DNA of 14,873 nt, taken from assembly GCA_964398295.1 (NCBI GenBank), contig CAYNMW010000112.1, positions 1 to 14,873 on the forward strand, in the 5' to 3' direction. Both the position numbers and the translations under genes were made by a program. The notes under the pieces were generated by a model that was not told where the DNA came from, did no database searches, and worked only from the letters and a program-made list of their open reading frames with translations. The stretch's first letter is position 1; the number at the start of each line of letters is the position of its first letter. Below, piece by piece: positions 1 to 7,313 of this stretch. This stretch comes from CALFUK01 sp964398295 (lineage in GTDB: Bacteria; Bacteroidota; Bacteroidia; Chitinophagales; Saprospiraceae).

Positions 1-3000
1 CTGCAATAGCCTTTGATGGTACTGGAAATAGTGCGTCTGATTGGGATGTACAAGACCCAACCATATGTGAAGAAAATGATGTGCAGCAAGCACCTGCACC
101 TGCACCTGCACCTGCACCAGCACCTCCAACTAATACTTGTCCAGGTGTACCAGATGGTGGTACATTACAAGTAGCAGGTGGTGGAGATTCTTTTGCACAA
201 TGTGCAGGTCAAATCATGTTTGATGTAGAACACACAACAACTGCTACAAACTTATCATACTGGTATATCATTACTGATGATAACAATAACATTTTAGGTT
301 TTGCAAATTCTGCAGAGACTAACTCATTGGATTTAAGTGCAGCGCCTCCAGGAACATGTAGAGTTTGGGGATGGAGTTATAGAGGCTTACCTGATCCAGT
401 AATTGGAGATCCGTTAAGTACATTGATGGATGATGATTGTGAGACAATTTCTGATAGCTTCATTACAGTTTATAGAGAAGTTCCAGACGGTGGAGAAGTT
501 ACTTTGCTAGACGGAAGCACTGAGTATACTGGTACAGCAGGTAATATTGTTGTTCAAGTGCAACATACGACAACTGCACCAAATTTGTCATACTGGTACA
601 TTATCACGGATGCTGATAATGGTGATGCTATTTTAGGTTTTGCCAATTCAGCAAACACTAATACATTAGATTTAAGCGGAGCACCAGCAGGAACATGTAG
701 AATCTGGGGATGGAATTATAGAGGCTTAGGAGATCCTGTAGTTGGTCAATCCATCCAAACATTGAATGATGATTTCTGTGAAGATATCTCTGATAGTTTC
801 ATTACAGTAACAAGAGAAGCTGCAGCACAGACGAGTACTTGTCCAGGTGTGCCAGATGGTGGTACATTACAAGTAGCAGGTGGTGGAGATTCTTTTGCAC
901 AATGTGCAGGTCAAATCATGTTTGATGTAGAACACACAACAACTGCTACAAACTTATCATACTGGTATATCATTACTGATGATAACAATAACATTTTAGG
1001 TTTTGCAAATTCTGCAGAGACTAACTCATTGGATTTAAGTGCAGCGCCTCCAGGAACATGTAGAGTTTGGGGATGGAGTTATAGAGGCTTACCTGATCCA
1101 GTAATTGGAGATCCGTTAAGTACATTGATGGATGATGATTGTGAGACAATTTCTGATAGCTTCATTACAGTTTATAGAGAAGTTCCAGACGGTGGAGAAG
1201 TTACTTTGCTAGACGGAAGCACTGAGTATACTGGTACAGCAGGTAATATTGTTGTTCAAGTGCAACATACGACAACTGCACCAAATTTGTCATACTGGTA
1301 CATTATCACGGATGCTGATAATGGTGATGCTATTTTAGGTTTTGCCAATTCAGCAAACACTAATACATTAGATTTAAGCGGAGCACCAGCAGGAACATGT
1401 AGAATCTGGGGATGGAATTATAGAGGCTTAGGAGATCCTGTGGTCGGTCAATCCATCCAAACATTAGCAGATGATTTCTGTGAAGATATCTCTGATAGTT
1501 TTATTACAGTGAATAGAGAAGCTTCGGCTAATCAGGATGCACAAACGTTTGTAGCTAATTTGAGTGGTTCACAAGAGATTCCATGTCCAGTTGTGACCTC
1601 AGCATACGGTTATATTTCTGCTGAACTTACAGGAAATACACTAGTTGTAACTGGAAGTTTTGCTGGTCTTCAAGGAGATTTTGATGCAAGTATTGCTGGT
1701 GGTTCTCACCTACATTTTGCTCCTGCTGGACGTAACGGTGGTGTAGAGATTGTTCTTGTCCCAAATCTTGCGAGTGATTTAAGAAGTGGTACGTATGAGG
1801 CAAGCAGCAATACATTTGAATTAACAGATGGACAAGTTAGATACTTAGAAGATAGAGAGTTGTATGTAAATATTCATACAATGTTTTCGCCGTCAGGTGA
1901 ACTTAGAGGTCAATTAGTACCAAGTAGTGCAGACTATGTTTTGCAAGCGAATCTTTCTGGTCTTAATGAAGTTCCAGGTATTAACACTGATGCATTTGGA
2001 ACTATACTTTTGGAACTTACAGGTAACGAGCTTACAGCTCACGGTTCATTCGAAGGTCTGTTAAGTGGAATCAATACTCCACTTGCTGGAGGAGCTCATA
2101 TTCATCCTGGACATGCAGGCATTAATGGACCTGTTGCCTTCATTTTAGATCTTGATCTAGATGCTAATAACTATGGAGCTACTATCGATGCGGACGATAA
2201 TACATTCACGCTTACTAACGGTCAGATTGATACTCTTTTGGCAGCTGGTCATTATATCAATGTTCACTCTTTCGAATTTGCAAGTGGAGAATTAAGAGGT
2301 CAGATTGTAAATCAATCTAGCGTTTCTTTTATTGCAGATCTATCCGGAGCTAATGAACTTCCTGCTATAGATGTAAATTCATCAGCAAGAGTGCAAGTTG
2401 ATTATTTTGCACGAACTCAGCAGATTCAAGTTAGTGGATCATTCTCTGATTTTGGTAGTGATTTGAATCTAGAGTTAGCAGGTGGTGCACATATTCATGT
2501 TGGATCAGTTAATGAAAATGGACCAGTATTATTCCCATTTGTTGCGACTCTTGGTGACGATTTAACGAATGGCATATTCAAGCCAGCAGACAACACTTTT
2601 TCTGTTACTCCAGAAGATGTACAATTGTTGTTTTCAGAAGGTTTGTACGTAAACATGCATAGTTTGGACAATGTACCTGGTGAGGTAAGAGGTCAACTTC
2701 TACCATTAACTTGTAGAGACGTTGCACCGACAAGTGATTGCCCTGGTGTACCTGATGGTGGAATGGTACAGGTAGCAGGTGGAGGAAATTCGTTTGCACA
2801 ATGCGCAGGTCAAATTATGTTTGATGTTGAGCACACTACTACGGCTACTAATTTATCATACTGGTATATCATAACTGATGATAACAATAACATTTTAGGA
2901 TTTGCGAATTCTGCAGAGACTAACTCATTGGATTTAAGTGCAGCACCTCCAGGAACATGTAGAGTATGGGGATGGAGTTATAGAGGCTTAGATGATCCAG

Positions 3001-4511
3001 TTATTGGAGCTCCTCTGAGCACCTTAATGGATGATGGATGCGAAGATATTTCTGATAGTTTTATCACAGTATACAGAGAAGTCCCAGATGGCGGAGAAGT
3101 AACGTTGTTAGACGGAAGTACAGAGTACACTGGTACGGCGGGTGACATAGTTGTACAGGTACAGCATACAACAACAGCACCTAATCTTTCTTACTGGTAC
3201 ATCATTACAGATGCAGATAATGGAGATGCTATCTTAGGTTTTGCAAACTCAGCAAATACAAATACACTTGACTTGAGTTCAGCTCCTCCTGGTACATGTA
3301 GAATTTGGGGTTGGAATTACAGAGGATTGGGAGACCCAGTAGTGGGACAATCAATCCAAACGCTGACAGATGATTTCTGTGAAGATATCTCCGATAGTTT
3401 TATCACAGTAAATCGATTAGCTCCTGAAGAAAATGATCTTGAAATAGACAGATTTATATTGATAAATGCAGATACTGATACGCCTATTTTTGATTTATAC
3501 GATGGTCAGGAAATTGAGCTTTCGGATTTACCTACACAGAATTTAAGTATACAAGCCTATGTTGGTGGAGATCTAGTTGAAAGTGTATATTTAAGACTTG
3601 CAGGTTCATTAAATTCTGTGAAGCTAGAAAATTTTGCTCCTTATACACTTTTCGGGGATGATCGAAATACTGGAGATATTGCTGGGGGCGCTTTTGGGAT
3701 AGGAAATTATACAATTTCAGCTATTGCATTTTCTAAAGATAATCTTAGAGGAGATAGAGGAGACAGACAATCACTAAGTTTTTCAATTGTTGATAATGCT
3801 ATAGCCCCTTACGTTTCATCATTCACCTTAATTGATCCGTATACAGATACGGCTATTGGTGATTTGTATGATGGTGTGACTATCAATGGAAATGTATTGA
3901 ACATCCGTGCGAATGCTAGTGACAATACTGAAAGTGTTCGCTTCATATTGAGAGACTCAAGAGGGAGACGAATCTTTAGTAGATTAGAAAATATAGTACC
4001 ATATGCGCTTTTTGGAGATAGAGGTGGTGATTATGTAGTTGCCAGATTGCAAAATGGTATCTATTATTTAGAAGCAATTCCATATACAGAAAATTCTGCT
4101 AGTGGTATTAGTGGCGAGATTACAAGAATTAGTTTTGAAATTCAAGGGACTAAGAGCACACAATCAATTTCCAATGTTAAGGAGAGTGTTGAAGCTCCTG
4201 AAAGCACTGACGACGCTATAGATAACCTTGAGTTGGCAGTGGGTAGTGTGGCACCTCTTGATTTCAAGATTTATCCCAACCCTGTATTTACGCCTGAATT
4301 CACGATTGAGTTTAGTCGTCAATTTGATAATGCTGCAACGGTTCAGGTAATTGATCCAACTGGAAGACTTATTTATAATCAAACTCAAGATTCCGGAAGT
4401 AGCGATCGTAGCATTACAGTCAGGTCTCAAAATTTGCCGAATGGCTTATACTTGGTGAGAGTGGTTTTAGATGGGCAAGAACCTATGGTGAAAAAATTAA
4501 TCAAGCAATAG
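1..4511 (+). CDS. Giant secreted modular repeat protein with CHRD domains and T9SS sorting domain (5' end outside window)
   Basis: A secreted, probably surface-attached or released protein of unknown function. The frame is open to the left edge (first full codon at nt 3), so the true start lies upstream; the GTG at 81 sits inside the protein just before a Pro-Ala linker and should not be taken as the start. Modules in order by nt: unassigned segment 3-80, Ala-Pro linker ~84-125, two tandem 234-residue units (135-1538), three CHRD domains (~1539-2717), a third 234-residue unit (~2736-3416), two related beta-rich modules (~3438-3797, ~3807-4147), a spacer, and a C-terminal type A sorting domain (~4254-4508) with the typical FKIYPNP start, a GRLIY core and NLPNGLYLVRV near the end. 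The sorting domain predicts export by T9SS with removal of this tail. CHRD was first described in chordin; its bacterial role is not established. The repeats look like a stalk or binding array (inference). TAG stop at 4509-4511. Confidence 0.93.
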   Translation, partial: AIAFDGTGNSASDWDVQDPTICEENDVQQAPAPAPAPAPAPPTNTCPGVPDGGTLQVAGGGDSFAQCAGQIMFDVEHTTTATNLSYWYIITDDNNNILGFANSAETNSLDLSAAPPGTCRVWGWSYRGLPDPVIGDPLSTLMDDDCETISDSFITVYREVPDGGEVTLLDGSTEYTGTAGNIVVQVQHTTTAPNLSYWYIITDADNGDAILGFANSANTNTLDLSGAPAGTCRIWGWNYRGLGDPVVGQSIQTLNDDFCEDISDSFITVTREAAAQTSTCPGVPDGGTLQVAGGGDSFAQCAGQIMFDVEHTTTATNLSYWYIITDDNNNILGFANSAETNSLDLSAAPPGTCRVWGWSYRGLPDPVIGDPLSTLMDDDCETISDSFITVYREVPDGGEVTLLDGSTEYTGTAGNIVVQVQHTTTAPNLSYWYIITDADNGDAILGFANSANTNTLDLSGAPAGTCRIWGWNYRGLGDPVVGQSIQTLADDFCEDISDSFITVNREASANQDAQTFVANLSGSQEIPCPVVTSAYGYISAELTGNTLVVTGSFAGLQGDFDASIAGGSHLHFAPAGRNGGVEIVLVPNLASDLRSGTYEASSNTFELTDGQVRYLEDRELYVNIHTMFSPSGELRGQLVPSSADYVLQANLSGLNEVPGINTDAFGTILLELTGNELTAHGSFEGLLSGINTPLAGGAHIHPGHAGINGPVAFILDLDLDANNYGATIDADDNTFTLTNGQIDTLLAAGHYINVHSFEFASGELRGQIVNQSSVSFIADLSGANELPAIDVNSSARVQVDYFARTQQIQVSGSFSDFGSDLNLELAGGAHIHVGSVNENGPVLFPFVATLGDDLTNGIFKPADNTFSVTPEDVQLLFSEGLYVNMHSLDNVPGEVRGQLLPLTCRDVAPTSDCPGVPDGGMVQVAGGGNSFAQCAGQIMFDVEHTTTATNLSYWYIITDDNNNILGFANSAETNSLDLSAAPPGTCRVWGWSYRGLDDPVIGAPLSTLMDDGCEDISDSFITVYREVPDGGEVTLLDGSTEYTGTAGDIVVQVQHTTTAPNLSYWYIITDADNGDAILGFANSANTNTLDLSSAPPGTCRIWGWNYRGLGDPVVGQSIQTLTDDFCEDISDSFITVNRLAPEENDLEIDRFILINADTDTPIFDLYDGQEIELSDLPTQNLSIQAYVGGDLVESVYLRLAGSLNSVKLENFAPYTLFGDDRNTGDIAGGAFGIGNYTISAIAFSKDNLRGDRGDRQSLSFSIVDNAIAPYVSSFTLIDPYTDTAIGDLYDGVTINGNVLNIRANASDNTESVRFILRDSRGRRIFSRLENIVPYALFGDRGGDYVVARLQNGIYYLEAIPYTENSASGISGEITRISFEIQGTKSTQSISNVKESVEAPESTDDAIDNLELAVGSVAPLDFKIYPNPVFTPEFTIEFSRQFDNAATVQVIDPTGRLIYNQTQDSGSSDRSITVRSQNLPNGLYLVRVVLDGQEPMVKKLIKQ
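90..125 (+). repeat. Hexanucleotide tandem repeat (GCACCT)6 encoding an Ala-Pro linker
   Basis: Six in-frame copies of GCACCT, the fifth being GCACCA, encode alternating Ala-Pro. This gives a stiff linker between the upstream segment and the first repeat domain. Copy-number slippage would only change linker length by two residues per unit and would not break the frame. Confidence 0.85.
135..836 (+). repeat. 702-nt coding repeat, copy 1 (two ~113-residue WGW domains)
   Basis: This is a 234-residue unit made of two related halves. The A half begins TCPGVPDGG and contains HTTTATNLSYWYIITD, GTCRVWGWSYRGL and ISDSFITV. The B half begins VPDGGEV and contains HTTTAPNLSYWYIITD, GTCRIWGWNYRGL and ISDSFITV. 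Each half has a Cys in GTCR and another in the DD-x-C-E segment before ISDSF, a plausible disulfide. Domains of this style recur in secreted Bacteroidota proteins (recollection, not checked); I know no function. The unit repeats directly as copy 2 at an offset of 702 nt. Confidence 0.9.
837..1538 (+). repeat. 702-nt coding repeat, copy 2 (nearly identical to copy 1)
   Basis: Direct tandem copy of 135-836. By eye the two copies are identical without interruption for about 590 nt (150-739 versus 852-1441), including every synonymous position. They differ only at the borders, for example 149/851 and a cluster from 740/1442 on. This points to recent duplication or ongoing homogenisation. Confidence 0.9.
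1539..2717 (+). repeat. Three tandem CHRD domains (within the giant repeat protein)
   Basis: Three ~130-residue domains at about 1539-1937, 1938-2319 and 2320-2717. Each has the CHRD pattern: an N-terminal ANLSG-x-x-E-[IVL]-P (third copy ADLSGANELP), a central AGG[SA]H[LI]H, and a C-terminal [YL]-[VI]-N-[IVM]-H followed by SGELRGQ[LI] (PGEVRGQL in the third). They have clearly diverged from each other, unlike the flanking 702-nt repeats. They are inserted between repeat copies 2 and 3. Confidence 0.88.
2736..3416 (+). repeat. 702-nt coding repeat, copy 3 (diverged at synonymous sites)
   Basis: Third copy of the two-domain unit, at a constant offset of 2601 nt from copy 1. The protein sequence is almost the same as copies 1 and 2, but many codons have changed synonymously, mainly in the B half. 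A 132-nt stretch of the A half (2859-2990 versus 258-389) shows only 5 differences, so divergence is patchy. Confidence 0.88.
3438..4147 (+). repeat. Two related beta-rich modules before the sorting domain
   Basis: Two modules (~3438-3797 and ~3807-4147) share FILINADTDTPIFDLYDG / FTLIDPYTDTAIGDLYDG at the start, then LENFAPYTLFGD / LENIVPYALFGD, then a GxYxxxAI segment (GNYTISAIAF / GIYYLEAIPY). They probably form Ig-like folds that space the repeats from the C-terminal sorting domain. I do not recognise a named family with certainty. Confidence 0.7.
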
Positions 4512-4554
4512 AACATGAATTGCGAATAATGTCGCTCATAGTTGTTGCATGATG

Positions 4555-4590
4555 GCGGTGATCCAAATTATTGGATCACCGCTTTTTTTT
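4555..4590 (+). terminator. Strong intrinsic terminator of the giant repeat gene
   Basis: A perfect 12-bp stem (GCGGTGATCCAA, 4555-4566, paired with 4571-4582) with an ATTA loop is followed by eight T at 4583-4590. It lies 43 nt after the TAG of the plus-strand gene. The T tract overlaps the stop codon (4589-4591) of the convergent minus-strand gene. In the minus direction the stem is not followed by a T run, so it should act mainly on the plus strand. Confidence 0.92.
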
Positions 4591-7303
4591 ATTGACAAGC
4601 TTCTATATCTGCTAAAAATACAGCACCAGATTCTACCTCAAAATCAATCAACATTTCAACCTTTTCGCCTGCTTTGTAGCTGATGATATTGTCTGTTTGA
4701 ACAATGCCATTAGTCGTCACAGAATAAATAACTTTTTTACTTGTATTGATATTCTGATTCATTAATTCAAAAACAAAATTTTGGCACGGAAAACTGTCGC
4801 ATCCATCTGGAATTCCATCGTTATCGGAATCTAAGAAGTCATCATTACCTGGACATACATCGCAACCATTAGGAACTCCATCGTTGTCACTATCATTATT
4901 GTCATTGCTGCCTGCACATATATCACAACCATTAGGTATACCGTCTCCATCAGTATCAAAGTTGTCATCAAATCCTACACATATATCGATATCATCACAA
5001 ACGCCATCATAATCTGAATCATCATTTGGCGTATTGGGGCATATATCATTTGAGTCACAAATGCCATCTCCATCTGTATCAGGATCGTTTGGTTGGCAGA
5101 CATTACACGCAAACATTTGACTGCCATCTACTCTACTAGCGCCAATACCAATGTCTGTCATATATACGAGATTGTCAGTGAGCACATCTGGAGTGACAAA
5201 ACAGAATTCCTGACCTGTATAGTTAATTTCGTCGGTTGTATTTTGGAATATATGCACCTCACCACTTTGCCAAATCTTAATGACACCTGAGACATCACTG
5301 AAGCCAGCAGTCAGACAAATTTTGGTGTTCGGCAATAAGTCAGGAAAATCCAATACAAGAGTATCTAAGTAGCCCATTGCTCCAGTGAAGACATTATCGG
5401 GTTCGCCATCTGCATTGACACCATTCGCGAAACCGACTTCTGACACAAAATTGGCAGTAGAAGAAAATTGATTACCTGGACATTGGCAATCTGGTGAAAG
5501 TTCTTCATGGTCTGTTGACGTGCATGGGCAATATTCATAGATAGAACCATCGACACGAACACCACCTGAGCCAAGGTCTTTTATAACAATAGTTTGTGGT
5601 CCATTTTCTATCGTCTGTATGCAATATTGCTGCATAGTGAAATCGATTATATTAAGTGTATTTTCAAATAAATATGTACCAACATCATTCATTTCGATTC
5701 CTGCAACTCCATTAACTTCATCAAATCCGAGTTCGAAACATATTTCTGTTCCTTTCGGTAAAGATGGATAGGAGAGGACCAATCGATCACGAAATCCGAT
5801 ATAACCAGAATGAGCACCATCTGGTAATCCTGCGGCGTTTGATGCGAAGAAACCGACACCTTCACTAGCAATAATTTTTCCACCAGCTGTTAATGCTGAA
5901 GCTCCACAAATGCAACTTGCATTTTGCAAGGTGCCATACTGATCGATACAAGCTGAAAAGTCATCTAAATCACCTTGACCTTGAGGGATTCCATCCAAAT
6001 CACAATCGTTATTTACCGTTCCTGTCCACATGACTGGTTCAATTCCATCAATGGTGCCATCAGCAGTACATGGATTATTTGGCGCTGCATCTTGACTATC
6101 GCATACGCCATCATCATCACTATCTATAGTAGGTGTGCCGGTGCAATTACAAAATTGATCAATCACGTCATTAGTTGTGCAAACAAGTCCGTCATCACAA
6201 CTAGATCCAATCATTTGATTGTTGAAATTGGGACAATTATCCAAATTGTCGCAGATGCCATCGTTGTCTGTATCTATAGCTCCCTCAGGACATTGGCAGA
6301 ATTCAGGTGCACCACTATCAACCCACGCTTGAATCATTGCTAATTCAGTAGCATCTACACTACCTCCAACACGATCATTCATTCTTGGGCCACTAATTGC
6401 GACTCCACATCCGTTGAAGCCCTGTACTGTAATTATACCAACAAGATTTTCACCAGTAAGTAGATTGGTTTGGCATTTATTTCCCCCAGCTACTATTGTC
6501 TCATATGACCTGAGATCTAAACCTCCAGAAGTACCATGACATCCTGTACAGCCATTGCTTATAAATAATGGTCCTATATCTGACCATCCGTATACACCTG
6601 TGTCACAAATATCATCATCGTTTGAAACAAAACCATCCGGCTGGGTGCAGGCTTTCAAAACATTATTGGGATCACCTTTGCCATCGTTATCATCATCTTT
6701 ATACCATATTGTTTTGCCATCTCCATCACAAATACCGCATTCATCCAAAGTGCCGTAGCAAGAAGTAGGGTCAATATCAAATTGAACTTCTGCTAGAGAA
6801 GCACAATTCGGATTACCGTAAGTTCTTACAACTGTAAATAAGATTTTCTTCATAAAAACACTACCAAAGTCAGGACCGACAGATCCAGTATAAAATTGAC
6901 TTTCTGCTGCTCTTTGAACAGTAAACATTCCTAGGGTCTGCCATGTTGTACCATCTATTGAATAGTCTACATACATGTCTCTGATTCCCATTGTGCTTTC
7001 ACCAATTCTATTTGCATTCCAAAGCGTGGATGAGCTTATACTTTCAGCCTGATCAAATTCGAAAAGAATCCAGTGTGAATTAGGTCGGGCAGGGTTTGGA
7101 TTTGCAGACTTGCTACAGGATACCCAGCTTTTGCTCCAAACATCTCCCTCTTCATTGCACTGGTCAGATTTTAATAGTGCTTTTTGAAATTCGTCTAATT
7201 CTCTTTCTTTATTATTTTCTTTTTTCTCTTGTCCAAGTAAGCTAGCATTCGCAATAAGGACTAATGAAAAAAGAAAAAGTATTGTTTTAATTGTTTTGTG
7301 CAT
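4589..7303 (-). CDS. Secreted heme c / discoidin-like / thrombospondin type 3 repeat protein with Cys-X-COOH tail
   Basis: 904 residues with an N-terminal signal peptide (residues 1-25, MHKTIKTILFLFSLVLIANA then SLLGQ), then a Glu/Lys-rich stretch. Residues ~50-178 resemble an F5/8 type C (discoidin) carbohydrate-binding fold. Residues ~235-336 form a small cytochrome c-like domain: heme motif CTGCH at 252-256, a GGLDLRSYETI segment like planctomycete-type cytochrome domains, and Met308 in GPRM as possible distal ligand. Asp-rich thrombospondin type 3 Ca-binding repeats occur at ~343-405 and ~740-837. Between them a ~120-residue module of unknown family is duplicated (~476-594, ~612-733). The last ~40 residues (YKAGEKVEMLIDFEVESGAVF, ending ACQ) resemble the Bacteroidota '3-coathanger stack' C-terminal domain. 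It is last in an operon with DUF1800 and DUF1501 genes, 10 nt after the latter. A surface redox/binding protein is the best inference; substrate unknown. Confidence 0.88.
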   Translation of the reverse strand: MHKTIKTILFLFSLVLIANASLLGQEKKENNKERELDEFQKALLKSDQCNEEGDVWSKSWVSCSKSANPNPARPNSHWILFEFDQAESISSSTLWNANRIGESTMGIRDMYVDYSIDGTTWQTLGMFTVQRAAESQFYTGSVGPDFGSVFMKKILFTVVRTYGNPNCASLAEVQFDIDPTSCYGTLDECGICDGDGKTIWYKDDDNDGKGDPNNVLKACTQPDGFVSNDDDICDTGVYGWSDIGPLFISNGCTGCHGTSGGLDLRSYETIVAGGNKCQTNLLTGENLVGIITVQGFNGCGVAISGPRMNDRVGGSVDATELAMIQAWVDSGAPEFCQCPEGAIDTDNDGICDNLDNCPNFNNQMIGSSCDDGLVCTTNDVIDQFCNCTGTPTIDSDDDGVCDSQDAAPNNPCTADGTIDGIEPVMWTGTVNNDCDLDGIPQGQGDLDDFSACIDQYGTLQNASCICGASALTAGGKIIASEGVGFFASNAAGLPDGAHSGYIGFRDRLVLSYPSLPKGTEICFELGFDEVNGVAGIEMNDVGTYLFENTLNIIDFTMQQYCIQTIENGPQTIVIKDLGSGGVRVDGSIYEYCPCTSTDHEELSPDCQCPGNQFSSTANFVSEVGFANGVNADGEPDNVFTGAMGYLDTLVLDFPDLLPNTKICLTAGFSDVSGVIKIWQSGEVHIFQNTTDEINYTGQEFCFVTPDVLTDNLVYMTDIGIGASRVDGSQMFACNVCQPNDPDTDGDGICDSNDICPNTPNDDSDYDGVCDDIDICVGFDDNFDTDGDGIPNGCDICAGSNDNNDSDNDGVPNGCDVCPGNDDFLDSDNDGIPDGCDSFPCQNFVFELMNQNINTSKKVIYSVTTNGIVQTDNIISYKAGEKVEMLIDFEVESGAVFLADIEACQ
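4793..5086 (-). repeat. Thrombospondin type 3 repeat array (Ca-binding)
   Basis: About five repeats of the form D-x-D-x-DG-[IV]-[CP]-(D/N)-x-C-D (residues ~740-837 of the 904-residue protein), for example DTDGDGICDSNDICPN and DSDNDGVPNGCDVCPG. Such repeats bind calcium and form a rigid, extended wire-like structure in known family members. Confidence 0.88.
5105..5878 (-). repeat. Duplicated ~120-residue module of unknown family
   Basis: Two diverged copies, 5522-5878 and 5105-5470. Shared landmarks are SEGVGF / SEVGFA near the start, GYIGFRDRLVL / GAMGYLDTLVL, PKGTEICFELGF / PNTKICLTAGF, QQYCIQT / QEFCFVT, and a closing VDGSIYEYC / VDGSQMFAC. The conserved Cys positions suggest disulfides. 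I cannot name the family; a jelly-roll type lectin fold is possible but unproven. Confidence 0.7.
6536..6550 (-). other. CxxCH heme c attachment motif
   Basis: The codons encode Cys-Thr-Gly-Cys-His at residues 252-256 of the 904-residue protein. A downstream GPRM (Met308) is a candidate axial ligand. It is the only CxxCH in the protein, so one covalent heme is predicted, attached after export. Confidence 0.8.
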
Positions 7304-7313
7304 GTTGGAAGAA

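Noticed and set aside
81..83. GTG as translation start of the giant repeat protein
   Set aside because: The same frame is open upstream to nt 3 with sensible protein sequence, and the GTG precedes a linker rather than a signal peptide.
135..3416. CRISPR or mobile-element origin of the long direct repeats
   Set aside because: The repeats are in-frame protein domains with no spacers, transposase or terminal inverted repeats.
4164..4430. Minus-strand open frame of 88 codons
   Set aside because: It is antisense to the T9SS sorting domain, which is clearly coding on the plus strand.
5975..6343. Plus-strand open frame of 122 codons
   Set aside because: It lies antisense to the cytochrome and TSP3 part of the 904-residue gene and encodes no recognisable or export-type protein; it is a by-product of Asp-rich codons.
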